Positions 31,721 through 43,369 of a stretch of 64,000 bases of DNA are shown here, piece after piece (positions within the stretch are counted from its first letter, which is position 1; the number at the start of each line of letters is the position of its first letter). Under the pieces are notes generated by a model. The model did no database searches. It was not told the DNA's origin and saw nothing but the letters and a program-made list of their open reading frames with translations. The stretch is from the NCBI GenBank assembly GCA_964035575.1, contig OZ037859.1, positions 992,001-1,056,000 on the forward strand, given 5' to 3'. Both the position numbers and the translations under genes were made by a program. This DNA is from Rhynchopus sp. YZ270_cl-10 (Eukaryota > Euglenozoa > Diplonemea > Diplonemida > Diplonemidae).

Positions 31721-34700
31721 CACCGTGCGCTGGTCAGAGGATACCTGGTCAGTTGACCAGGTAATATGACCAGGTTTTGACCTGGTCAGATTGACCAGGT
31801 ACACCTGGTCATGACCAGGTATTGACCAGGTATACCTGGTCATGACCAGGTATACCTGGTCAGTGACCAGGTATTTGGCCACTGTGACCAGGTTTTTTTT
31901 TTTTTTTGACAACACAAAAATGCCCTTGGTGGGTCCATATGACCTCAAAACTGGGCTAAAAGTGCAAATAAAGGCACTTACGAGCAGTTTAGAGCATCTA
32001 GAATTTATTCCACGGCTATTTGTGTGCACCCTGTACATTTTGTATGGGCATCACCTTAGCAAAAAATCGAAAAATCTCAAAAAAAAAATTTTTTTTTTCG
32101 GGAAAAATTTGGCCTCTGGGTTGGGTCTTGGGGCACCGAAAAATGCAAAAAAACGCAAAATTCGGGTGTTTTGACCATCTGGGGTTTCACCAAATACACG
32201 TATTTGAACAATCCTACACTAAACAGTGGTTAGACAAGGCGATTTTTGACCAAAGAAAAAATAACTTTTTTGCCCAAAACTGGCCGTGGTAGGTCATAAA
32301 ATGGCCCAAAAAATCCAAAGAAAACCTCAGATTGGGCAAATGTTGAAAAAAATTTTCAAGTCAAAATTTCAGCCAAAATACGGTCATACCCCGTGTACTG
32401 TAGTAGCTAATTTTTACGATTTGAGGCCATAAAAGCAAAATTTGGCACTTTTGAGCCTCTGTAGGGGTCTAAAATGTCTAAAATGTGGTTTTGCGTACTC
32501 GACGAATTTTTTTTTTCTGTACTGGACACTGGGCACTGTACCCAGAGAAGGCACCTTGACAGCAGCGAAGGCGCAGGTTACGATGAAGACAAGGTATGTA
32601 AATATGTTTAACTGTCAGGCACTAGTGTAGATTCATTCCTTTAGTGGTTGTCAAGTTGTTGTGTGGTGGTGTTTGTTTTCCCTGATCACCCATCTCACTC
32701 TTTTTTGGCTGGTGCTTGCAGACTACCCCTACTTTGTGTAATCGGAATAAACTTACATATTGCTTGTCATAAGGCAGCCGTTTTTTAACTTCTGCAGGTG
32801 TGCTCGTTACCTGCTGCACATAATATTCACCTCGCTTCGCTCGGTAAATACTTATACATGGTCCCCTCGCTTCGCTTGGGAACCATTAGTGCAGCAAGGA
32901 AATCCGCTGTGGCGTGAAAAAAAGGCTACCTTATTTCACGGCAATGCATAGTTATTACCACTTTCTTCATTAACCTCATCTAAAATACTGGAAAATCGTT
33001 TAATTTGTCACACCCTAATTAACCGAGTTGAAATATCAGTCATAAATGAATTTTGTCACCCCCTCACATTACGCGATTTTTTGTGTCTACTTTTTAAAGT
33101 ACAGCCTTGAGTGATACTTTCTGTATTAGGGACGGAATAATTGTAGGTGACAAATTAAACGATTTTACAGTACTGCGTTTATACACCATAACTTAATCAC
33201 ACCCCACATTTACACTCATCACAGGATCGTGAAATCTGAACTGCATCCGTGATTGCGATGAGAAGTTTCGCCGCTCTTCGACATTCTATCAACAACTCAA
33301 AAATCCGAAAGGCTTCACCCACATCAATCTATTCTGGGTTTGTGGACGAAGACCTGGGGGGTGGGAATATTTTGTCAGTCACTGCTATTGCCATTTAACC
33401 CAGGGAGCATAGCTAGTGCAAGAAATTCGACTTTGGAAACCTTCCGGAAAGTCTGTCCTCTGCTCGCGGAGGACTAGACACAAGAAAATATTGCGTTCCC
33501 CCAGAAAACCAGTGCACATTTCACACTCCTTGTGGGTGGTCTTGTTGCCTTTTTTGTCAACAGTAATTTTGGCCCAGGCATGCTCTTGAAGCATGACAAT
33601 TTAGTGTGTATGGGGCAGGGTGTTGTTTTGTTCTGAATTCTCTTTGTTATAACATCTAAGTCAATCGCGGGTGGTGGTTTGTGTAGCGTGAGGCACTCTT
33701 TTTAGCAAACTTCCTGCGGCTGCTAAAGTGTTATTTCTTCGGATTTAACAACGTACAGCGTAACATAGTGGTTTAGCCTGGTCGACACAACCTTTGATAG
33801 ATATGGGATAACCAACCCCCTTCGACCCCTTGTGGGTTCACTGAACAAGCCCTCGTGGTAGTTAAACGCGATTGACATTTACATTCCTAGAGATGAAAGA
33901 ACAAGACAACACTTCTGTACCCGCGCATCAAAATTGTGGAAAACTTTGCACCCCAAACACCCTCAACAACGCCCGCCAAAAGGCGCCCCTTGTTGCTGGG
34001 AGTTGGTTCTCATGATACCTGCACAGCGGGCATTCCTCTGAGTCCAACGCATGTTTGGCCTGTCTGCGGCGTTGTACTTCAGGTGCACGAAGACAGGGTC
34101 TGGTGGTAAATTTTGCGTAGTACTGCGACGTGGTACTGCGTGGGTCTGGGAACCTGGGTACCTGGGTACAGGAAATTTGTTGTGGAAGACATCAACCACC
34201 ATGCATTGAGGAGGGTAAGACAGTGTTCGCAGTTTCTACCTGATAGCATTACAACATTTAACTTCTCCACGGGGGTCTTGGGCCGTTCACTCGGTTCTAC
34301 CTTGACTACCGGAAGATATTCTTGAGGCCTTTTTGGTCTCTAGAATATCCGGTCTTCCCGAACGGAGGCACACTTTGTGTGTTACTACGACCTGGCAATT
34401 TCCAGCAGTAGGTTAAGTAATCTTTCTTGTAAATTGTTGGATCATTATCTCCTCAGTGCATGAATGCCCCACGTGACTGGACACTTTTGTGTTTGTCATG
34501 TGGAGCTGTGGTTGCTCTTTCACGACTTTTTTCTTGTTCCTGGGTACCTGTTCCTGGACCTGGACCTGGGTACCTGGGTACCTGGGTACCTGGTCACCTG
34601 GGCGCCTGGGTACTTACCCGGGTAAATGTGACCAGGTACCTGGTCATCTGACCAGGTATACCTGGTCATGACCAGGTATACCTGGTCATGACCAGGTGTA

Positions 34701-34781
34701 CCTGGTCAGATCTGACCAGGTGTACCTGGTCATAAATCTGACCAGGTATTACCTGGTCAGACCTCTGACCAGCGCACGGTG
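31721..34781. mobile_element. 3.1-kb TIR element, CACCGTGCGC ends, copy 2 (inverted)
   Basis: This is the near-identical inverted copy of the element at 15,101-18,184 (3,061 against 3,084 bp), with the same TGACCAGGT arrays, the same nested mini element and the same 69-codon frame (33,385-33,594, minus strand). Here the flanks are AC on both sides (31,719-31,720 and 34,782-34,783), not TA. A G run of about 20 lies 20 bp to its left. Very few differences mean recent movement. Confidence 0.9.
32988..33170. mobile_element. nested Tc1/mariner-like mini element, copy 2
   Basis: Ends CTGGAAAATCGTTTAATTTG and the complement of CTGTAAAATCGTTTAATTTG with TA outside both. It occupies the same place as in the other 3-kb copy and is about 5 bp shorter. 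Confidence 0.8.
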
Positions 34782-34783
34782 AC

Positions 34784-36471
34784 CGAATCGCTCGCGCAGG
34801 GTTTTTTAGATGTTTTTAGTTTTTTTAAGATGTGTGCTCGGGGTGTATCTTTCAAAGTTGTTTTAAGCCCTGCAAGATATAGTTATGATTTACGTTTGGT
34901 TGTTCTATACGTATCTGTTGTAATGAGCCTTTTTGTTCTGACTAAGGAGTACGAGGCTTGGGATCTTAGCAATTTTTCTTTGTTGGCCGCAGGGTGCTTT
35001 GTGCTTTCACCCAATCCAGCTGTCGTATGTGGTCAGTTGGGGTGTGCCTGCATCAGTGATTATTCTTCTTTTTCTCTTGTTGTTGTTGCTGCCATGCATC
35101 GTGTAGACATGGCTGTGGTTTTTTGAAGTGTTTTTTTTTTGTCCATTTTAGGTCTCCCTCTAGAAAATAAGGCAGTTTACGGTTTGTGAATTGGAGATCT
35201 TGTGTCTTGAACACACACCCTTCACAACCGATTCGTACACAAAGTTTTCTGTGCATGAGAAGCACATTTATCAAATTTTCTTCTTTTTCTTGGGACCCCA
35301 AAGAAAGGAACGTGGGTTTATGGAGTGATTGTCGATACATTGTTCAAAAGAAAAAAAACGTGCTTGTATTGAATGTTCTTACGCATTCAACAGAGCAAAG
35401 AAGGCGTCCTCCAAGTAAACCAGAGATCGAGAGATCCCAGTCTTTCGGGGTTTGTTAGTGTAACCATTTGTCGATAGAAAAAGAAAATACTTTAGGTAGT
35501 GATTGTCGACATGATAAAGCGAAAAATGAATGTGGGTCTTGTCAAAAGGGAACAACTCAACAGAAAACTTTTTGTGCAAACCCAGCGATTTTTTTTGTTT
35601 TGTTTGGGATTACTTTCCGAATGGGGGACCGATTTACACCTTTTTGATTCTCACTGAGCTATTTTTATTATTTTTTTTTTTTTGAAAAAAAAAAGTGTTC
35701 CATAAGCAGGCTGTCTGTCTGCACCGGCAGGCTGCCACTAAAAAAAACGACGGAGTATCAAAAATAAAGGTTTCTTCGGTGTTTTTCGGTTCCGACAAGG
35801 AAGGGTACAAAATAATAGATTTCCACTTCTATTCAGATAATTCTTCATTTTTATATTGTTTTTTTTCTCTTTTGCAGCATTCTAATTTACGCCTTCGCCC
35901 CTCTGTTTCAAAAGAAACTGTGTGTACTGTGTGTCACCTACTAAGTAGGAGATTGTCGAAATAAATTTTAAAAAAAAACGTCAATTTGATGGTCCGGAAG
36001 CTTACGAGCTCCAGCTTTTCTTTTTAAAACCCTGATTTTTTTGCCATGGCTCTGGCTGGCGCTTTCATTCCAGAAAATTTACTCCTCCAAAAAACGTTGA
36101 GCAGTTCTTCGGTTGTGCTTTTATAAATTATTATGATAATTCTGCATGTTTTTAGTTTTTTTCTCTTCTCTTTTTCTCTTGATTTGGGGTATTTATAATA
36201 CATCCCTTTCAATGTTTTCTTATTTCTCTGATAGTAAGGAGGAGTTTTTTTTTTGTTGAATTTCTCTTTGGTTGACTAAGCGACGTGAGGCTTACAACGG
36301 TGAAACCACAAATAAAACCACAAAGTCAGGTCGTTTACTTCACCGTCGTGTTTGTGTATCATTTTAACTCTTTTTTTAAATTTGCTTTGACCCCCCCCTG
36401 AAATCCTGCGCAAAGGGTACTGAAATGAAGCCCACATATTATATCACATCGACTCGAGGGGGGGGGGGGTA
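34784..36471. other. non-coding interval
   Basis: No gene seen. A worn module (TTTCAAAGTTG after GTGTGCTCGGGGTG) at about 34,825 and a worn module beta at about 34,990-35,060 are present. The remainder is AT-rich. It ends with twelve G and TA against the next element. Confidence 0.6.
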
Positions 36472-37659
36472 GGGGATACGACTCCAGCCATTTTGGCTGG
36501 GACCAAACGCACGGAAAATTCATTTGGCATTATCTGGCCATCTCCAAGGCAACTGCGGGTGAAAAACACCCTCAGAGTGGGTCACAGGGGGCCTGTGGGT
36601 CGAAAAACGACCCAGAAGCCACCCCAGAATACAAAAAAATGGAAAAAAATAGTGAAAAAACGGCTTTTTTCACGTTTTGGCCACTTTGGGCAAAATAGCG
36701 ATTTTTCGAGAAAAAAATCAAAAACCGGGATATTTTTTGACATCACAAAGCCTCCTTTGGCACAAATATACCCCAAAAGTGGCCTGTGAGTCCATTCCAA
36801 CCTGTTTTGGACATATTTGACACTTTTGGAAGTGTTTTTTTGGTGTTTTTAGGTCAAAAAAATGCCCAAGACGTCCCCAAGACATCCCCAAGACACTTTG
36901 CACACCCCCTGTTACGGTCATATTTTTTTCGTTTTTTTGCCTGAAACCCCCAAAATACCCCTCCCGGACCCCACATAGTCCCGAATATCCATCACACACC
37001 CACTCAGAGTGAGTAGAAGCACCCCAAAAAAAATATTTTTTAAAGCCCTAAAATTGTGCTTCAGTTTCGGCAGCATCCATGTTGAAGTTGAAGGGCTTTA
37101 AAAAATATTTTTTTTGGGGTGCTTCTACTCACTCTGAGTGGGTGTGTGATGGATATTCGGGACTATGTGGGGTCCGGGAGGGGTATTTTGGGGGTTTCAG
37201 GCAAAAAAACGAAAAAAATATGACCGTAACAGGGGGTGTGCAAAGTGTCTTGGGGATGTCTTGGGGACGTCTTGGGCATTTTTTTGACCTAAAAACACCA
37301 AAAAAACACTTCCAAAAGTGTCAAATATGTCCAAAACAGGTTGGAATGGACTCACAGGCCACTTTTGGGGTATATTTGTGCCAAAGGAGGTTTTGTGATG
37401 TCAAAAAATATCCCGGTTTTTGATTTTTTTCTCGAAAAATCGCTATTTTGCCCAAAGTGGCCAAAACGTGAAAAAAGCCGTTTTTTCACTATTTTTTTCC
37501 ATTTTTTTGTATTCTGGGGTGGCTTCTGGGTCGTTTTTCGACCCACAGGCCCCCTGTGACCCACTCTGAGGGTGTTTTTCACCCGCAGTTGCCTTGGAGA
37601 TGACCAGATAATGCCAAATGAATTTTCCGTGCGCAAAAAATGGCTGGAGTCGTACCCCC
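36472..37659. mobile_element. long palindromic TIR element, GGGGATACGACTCC ends
   Basis: Arms of about 580 bp (36,472-37,060 and 37,075-37,659) are near-perfect inverted copies round a small loop, so a single strand could fold entirely. TA lies at both ends (36,470-36,471 and 37,660-37,661), and G runs of 10-12 lie outside both TAs. Read on the other strand this is C-run, TA, element, TA, C-run, the same target layout as in the train at 11.6-20.5 kb. Confidence 0.88.
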
Positions 37660-39040
37660 TAGGGGGGGGGGGTTTCTTTTGTCATTGAGGGTAAAAAAAA
37701 AAGTAGTTAGCAATGGTGTTCGGATACTGAAAAAAAAATATGTGCAGTTCAGAATGCCAATCATCTTGCAAGCTTTCCCCCATCCCCTCAGATTTTAAAA
37801 ATGCCTGCTTCAATTGAGGCATGGCACCCTTCAATTCTCTTAAGATGCGCATTGCACAGACTTGCGTTCATCTTACAAAAGTTTCTCTTTGGGTTTCGTC
37901 TTTTTTTGATTTTTTTTTTGTCGCCTCATGAGAAGGAGGAAATAGAAACAAAGCATTTTGAACACACTTTGCGGTTCTGGGACGAACCGCGCCTGCAGAG
38001 CCACTCCTCACCAAACAGGTCGAGGTGTTGTGCGTTTCACTACAACCTATCTTCCATGGGTTTTATTGTGTGGTGAGTGTTAAGTTTCTATTTTCTCGAA
38101 ATGGATGTAGGACTACATGGTTCGGTACACCGGGGTATGTACCAAAGCTGTTGTATTTCAAGGTCAACCTTCTTTTCTTTTTTTTCCCCTTTCCCCCTTC
38201 TTTTTCTCTCTTCCCGGGCAACTCTCTTTTCTGCTCATTCTATCAAACCCCTTCCATAAGGCTCTGTCTTCCCTTACAGTTCCACCTTCCCCGCCCTTTT
38301 GTCACGGTTTTTTTCTTCTTCTTTAGTTTTAGCATGTGCGGGGCCTAAGTTCATCCTCCAAACTTTTTGGTATTTGTTCTCTTTGTGTTCCAGCTGTGTA
38401 GTCAGGTTCGGAATCATAAGAAAACAGCTTTCGATAGAGAACTGTAGACCGCCATTTCGTTTTTTTTCTTTCTCGAAGAATTGTATGAAATAGTGTAGTT
38501 GCCACTGTGCAAAGCTTCACTGTCAAGGGAGGGGGGTTTTTTTTGATCGTGCCTGTGTCCTAGAGACTTTGCACTCTCAACTTCACTTTTTTTTTTCTTG
38601 GATTTATGCACTGAGGTGTATTTTCATCCAGTACTTTTAGTGCACCCTGCTATACCCCCTATTCAGTAGAATAGAAAGTATATGAAAATGATTATTACTC
38701 CAAAATGAAAAGATGGGGACATTTTAGATCCCTATTACTATGCTTTCAATTTATTGAAGGCATTGTGGATATTATGTTGAAATAATTATTACAGGACTCA
38801 AAAATATGTCTGGCGTGCAAATAAAAAGTGAATAACCCCCAAAACCCGCCTCCTTCTCCTTCCCTCGCTCACCCCAGACACTATGTGTTGGGGTCTGTTA
38901 TGTCACTCACTCTCTCTTCTCTGCTTTTCAAAAAAAAATATATTGAAGGCAGTGTCCCCTTTAGAATGTTTTTTTTTACAAGCCTGTTCCCAGAGGGTTT
39001 TGGCCAAAATTTTCCGGCCACAGATCACGAAAAAAAGATA

Positions 39041-39088
39041 GTGGAGTTCATCCTCGGGTGGCTACACTAATACAACCAAGTTTTCAAA
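39041..39088 (+). repeat. dispersed module eta, third copy
   Basis: GTTCATCCTCGGGTGGCTAC then ACTAATACAACCAAGTTTTC, nearly identical to the copies at 23,401 and 23,599, 15 kb away. Confidence 0.85.
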
Positions 39089-39252
39089 AAAAAGAAAAAA
39101 AGGAGAAAAAAAATAAGCGACACTTCATTCCCTTCACAATATACCCATTCCCAATTCAGGATTCCCTACCCATCCTCATTCTTTGAAAAGTAACTGAGCG
39201 CGAGGCTTAGGTTTATGTTACAAACAGTTTGTATTTTTTTTTCCCCCAGGCT

Positions 39253-39378
39253 CACGGCGGACTAGTCAGGAGGACTACTAGTAGTGCTACTGGTCCAAAT
39301 GACTAGTGTTTTACGACTATTGTTACACCAGTAACACTAGTTGTTACGGCTAGTAGTCCCCCTGACTAGTCCGCCGTG
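39253..39378. mobile_element. 126-bp TIR element, CACGGCGGACTAGTCAGG ends
   Basis: The ends CACGGCGGACTAGTCAGG are inverted repeats of about 28 bp, and CT is duplicated on both sides (39,251-39,252 and 39,379-39,380). ACTAGT words recur inside. CAC ends with a 2-bp duplication of free sequence link it in style to the 3-kb element. Confidence 0.82.
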
Positions 39379-39938
39379 CTCGCTTCTTAATCCCTAAGGG
39401 GATGTAAAGAGGAACCTTTGTTCCGCAACCCTTTGGGTGAAGAAGAAAAATTGGTCACGGCCCAAATTATTTAGATATGACCTTCTACATTGTTGTGGGA
39501 AAAAAAGTTGCACGAAATGCTGCACTAAAAAATAATTTCCCATTCTGGTGTTCGTGATGACGCCTCAAACCCGTTGTCTCCTTTTTAGGAGGGACACCAC
39601 GTTCCCATTAAAGAAACGCTCCGCGGAGATCACCCACGTACGGTGTGCTCTATATATGTCATTTTTTTAAAAAATAAAACTCTTTTGGAGGGTCTCGAAA
39701 TCCCGTCTTTCCCAGATCCCCTGCATCGAGGTACTTAGCGATTTTTCAAAAAAAAGTACAAATTGTGTGACTACGGTCGATCTAGTGTTCAACCAAAGTT
39801 ATTTTTTTCGAAAGATCGCTGACGCCTAGTGTATTCGCGGTTTGGCGGGGGTGAGCCAAATCTGAGGGGTTATTTGTGGATACTATGTCATGTGCTCGAA
39901 GTGCATGATGTTATCAACGTATCTTTAATCATGTCTTC

Positions 39939-39982
39939 AAGGTGACTAAGCACGAGAGCTTAGGGTCATCTTATAACCTTTT
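39939..39982 (+). repeat. dispersed short module alpha
   Basis: GGTGACTAAGCACGAGAGC then TTAGGGTCATCTTATAAC and a T run, a close copy of 676-720. Confidence 0.75.
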
Positions 39983-40810
39983 TTTTTATCACGCGGAACA
40001 GTTAAAATATCTGCACGTTACCAACTCCACACAGTCTCATCCTTGAAAGTTTTCCTTTTTTGATTATTGTCTTTTTTGATTAGTTTTGGATACCCCTCCA
40101 CACCACACAGATGTACTTTCTAGATGTGTGCACGAATTGCACATTATCTTTCAAAATTATGTTATTTTCTCTTTGTTTTTTTGTTTTGTTTTGTGTTTTT
40201 CCATTTCACTTTTTTTGTGTGGTCTGAGGTCCGTTCATCTTGCAAAGTTATTTCTCCCCTTTTTTATGTGAAAAACAAACACATTGTGTATGTTTTTATT
40301 CGGAGTGGCATGTCCTTTTGTTATTGGTTTTTCCTTTTAAAGCAAGGGTACATTTTTCGCACCCTCTGTACCTTCTTTACGTCAGAAAAGAATGTATATG
40401 AAACAACTTTTAAAAGTTTTGCACTATCAACTTCAATTCTTAATACGGTCGTTGGAGGCGGCAGGAAGGCAGTGTCCTCTTAGGACTACACTTCTCCTTA
40501 CCCGTCTTCAAAGGTCGTCGTGAGCTACGTGCTACATGTAGCAGTCAAATCGCGGTTTTTGGCACCTTTACGTAATGAAATGTATTGTTATGATGTGCGT
40601 GAGAGGCACATTCATTCTTTCAACAATTTTGAAAAAATGGTTAAAAAAAAGTCTGCGTTTTCAAGGCATTTTGCACTGTCTTTTTTTTTAACCACTTTTT
40701 GCAAACCCGTGGTTGCATCTCTTTTGAAGGTGGCTCAGTCTGAGAGGCTGTTCATCTGATTTATTTTTCTTCTCTCAAGTCATTAGGTTTTCTTTTACAT
40801 CTACTGTTGT

Positions 40811-40886
40811 AGGCCGCAGGGTTGTGCTTTCATCCGGATGGCTGGCATCGTACAGTGGGTCAGTCGGAGGTGCCTGCATCAATAAC
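40811..40886 (+). repeat. dispersed short module beta
   Basis: GGCCGCAGGGTTGTGCTTTC then ATCCGGATGGCTGGCATCG and GGGTCAGTCGGAGGTGCC, ending TGCATCAATAAC. Copies as listed at 3,817. The 37.7-42.5 kb interval around it is otherwise AT-rich, full of worn modules, and shows no gene. Confidence 0.75.
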
Positions 40887-42467
40887 CACAGGTTCTTATT
40901 AATTTTTTTGTGTTATCAAGCATTGACGAATAGAAATGGGAAACGACGGATGGTGCGTGCCCGCCTCAGCGTATTGGTTTTCCACTATCATCTCACTCAC
41001 GGTCATCAGTGAAAAACACAAACCTTTTGCGGTACGATAAACGAAAAGTGTTTTCTTTATTTCATTTATTTGCCTTCTTTTCGTTTAGAAAAGAAAGTAT
41101 ACGAAATAATTCATTTAACTGTCATATCCTGAAGTCGTTTTCTATTTTTCTTCATTGCCTGTAAAGGGTTTATATAGTCCCCTGCCCCTACACTCATCTC
41201 TGGCCTTCTTGTGAGGTACTCCAGTTTTTTCAGTGTAAGGAAACGCCTATATAAATATCTGGTGCTTGCATTCCCGGTGTTTGCACTAACATACATGTCA
41301 CCTTTCTTCGCGCCTGTGTATCATGGTTTTGGGGGCTTTTATTATTTGAATATGTGTGGGTGCATGAGGCATAGTCATCTGTCAAGTTTTCTCTTATATT
41401 TGCACTTTCAACTTCTCTTGGCGCACAATGATGCCATTAGATTCATATCATAACCCCCTTTTGGTTTAACCCTTTTCTCTATTAGAAAAAAAAAAAAGAA
41501 AAATGAGATGGCGGGTCTCCTGTCTATAACTAATCAAAAAAATCCTTCTTCTCTTATTTTCCCTGCATCTTCTTCTAAAAAAAGGAGAGTTTCACGAAAA
41601 AAATTGAAGCAATTTATCATTCTTTGTCAACCCGCCCAGATCAGAGGCATTTCTATATTATTTTTTAGATGTGTGTACGAGAGACACTTTCATCTTCCAC
41701 GTTTTCTCTTATTTTTCTTGATAAATTGTTGGAATACTATAGTTGCCACCTATGCAAGCTTCGTCTCTTTTTTAAAAAGTGGAGATGCTGATGGACACTT
41801 CCACCTTTTGAAAGAAGTTATCTTAATCATTTTCTTGTGTAAAACCCCCTCTTCAGTTGCCCTACTTTATTCAGAGTAAAAAAGTGTCATCAGAAAAGGG
41901 AATAAACTAGGTTATCCTCACCTCTGAGGAAACTGTGTTTTTTAAGCGTGTGCAATGTGTGAAATAATTATGAGTGTGCCTCAGGAGAAATTATTATTGT
42001 TTTTCAATTTTGAGTATTTTTGTTTTTCTCTTCTTTGTTATGCAAGGTAGTTCGTTTTGCATTTTTTTTCAGTTTATGTTCTTCCCGCTTCAGGGAAGAT
42101 AGGAGGGGCTGTTCACCTTTTCCCCCCTCCTTGTTGTTGTTATTGTATTTATTTTTTTTATTTTTTATGAAACAATTTTATTTTTTATGAAAAGTATTCA
42201 TCCCTCGAAGTGACCAACCTACCTACCTACACTTAGGTAGTCTTGGTTGTTCTCGTTGGCGTCAAATAAAACAATAATATAATTCCCTACCAAAAAACCT
42301 ATTTATTTGCAAAGCTAAAACATTCGAGGCTTAGAGTCATCTTGCCAACCTTTCTTTCAGGTTGGGGAAAATGATTGTTGTCCCTGCTTACAGTTTCCCT
42401 GTTTTTAGCAACTTTCAAATGCAACACTGCGTCCAGAGGCGTTTTTTTCGCTATCAGCTTTTTTTTG

Positions 42468-42512
42468 AAGGTGAAGTACGAGAGGCTTAGGTTCATCTTA
42501 TAAAACTTTTCT
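42468..42512 (+). repeat. dispersed short module alpha
   Basis: GGTGAAGTACGAGAGGCTTA then GGTTCATCTTATAAAAC and a T run; a worn sister lies about 150 bp upstream (GAGGCTTAGAGTCATCTT near 42,328). Confidence 0.72.
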
Positions 42513-42534
42513 TTTTTTTTTTTAGTGCCTGCAT

Positions 42535-43316
42535 CAGGGATTTTTCTAATTCTGGATTGGGATTGGGATTTCGGAAAAATAAAAAAATTCCCTGAAAAAA
42601 ATTCCCTGTTTTTCCCTGCAGCAATTTCAAGTACATTCTACCCCACCCCACCCCCAGAGAGTTTCGCCTGTGGGATGATCGATCAACGCGATCAAATAAA
42701 GTGAAAAAAGGGGAAAAGGGAAAAAAAAAATCCCGGATTTTTGAGGAAAAAACTGGCTCTGCAGGCGGTTGCTGTAGTTGTGGGTGCGGATGTTCACGTC
42801 AGTTGCAGGCAAACGTCCAGCATCAGAGACATTTGAGGTTGTGCACAAGAAGAAGGAGAAGACGTGTCAATCGCATTCAATTATGAGGGTTGGAAGACGG
42901 AGGAGATCTCAAATGTTGCGTACTGTGGCTTCGCCAGGAACCTTTGGGAGCCATTGCTGACTGCCGTTTCTTTCATAAATGTGCCGAGGTTACTGATAAG
43001 GCTGACACACTACGGATTGTGGTTCACCCCTCCCCACCTGCCTTTTGTGCATCAGAGGGGAGAAAGCGCCACGCCTCCCTGCACTGGCAGGGAGTCGCGC
43101 GCGCGAAGCGCGCGCAGCGACCGCTTTTACGGGGGGAAAGCTCGGGACCCCAAATGAACCCCGGCGAGAGCCTTGACGACATATCGGGAAATTTTTTTTC
43201 CCCCCCCCACAAAAAAGTCAAAAAACAGCCCAAAAACTATACCAAAAAAACAGGGAATTTTTTGGATTGGGATTTCAGAATTTGGCCAAAAAGGGACGGA
43301 TTTAGAGATATCCTTG
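42535..43316. mobile_element. hAT-like element with GC-rich insert
   Basis: An 8-bp direct repeat GCCTGCAT flanks it (42,527-42,534 and 43,317-43,324). The ends CAGGGATTTTTCTAATTC and the complement of CAAGGATATCTCTAAATC are imperfect inverted repeats starting CA. Together these fit the hAT superfamily. Removing one repeat restores a module gamma sequence across the junction. The middle (about 42,760-43,150) is GC-richer and protein-like on the + strand (SIAFNYEGWKTEEISNVAYC, GFARNLWEPLLTAVSF); I do not recognise it as transposase, so it may be captured host sequence. Confidence 0.78.
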
Positions 43317-43369
43317 GCCTGCATCCGGTGTACGGTAAGGCGTTTTGCACTTTCAACTTCTCTTTTTTA
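43317..43369 (+). repeat. dispersed module gamma, interrupted by the hAT-like element
   Basis: GCCTGCATCCGGTGTACGG then TAAGGCGTTTTGCACTTTC and AACTTCTC. Its first eight bases are the right-hand target duplication. Confidence 0.8.

Noticed and set aside
36493-37636. Mirrored frames of 70-115 codons
   Set aside because: They are produced by the palindromic element at 36,472.
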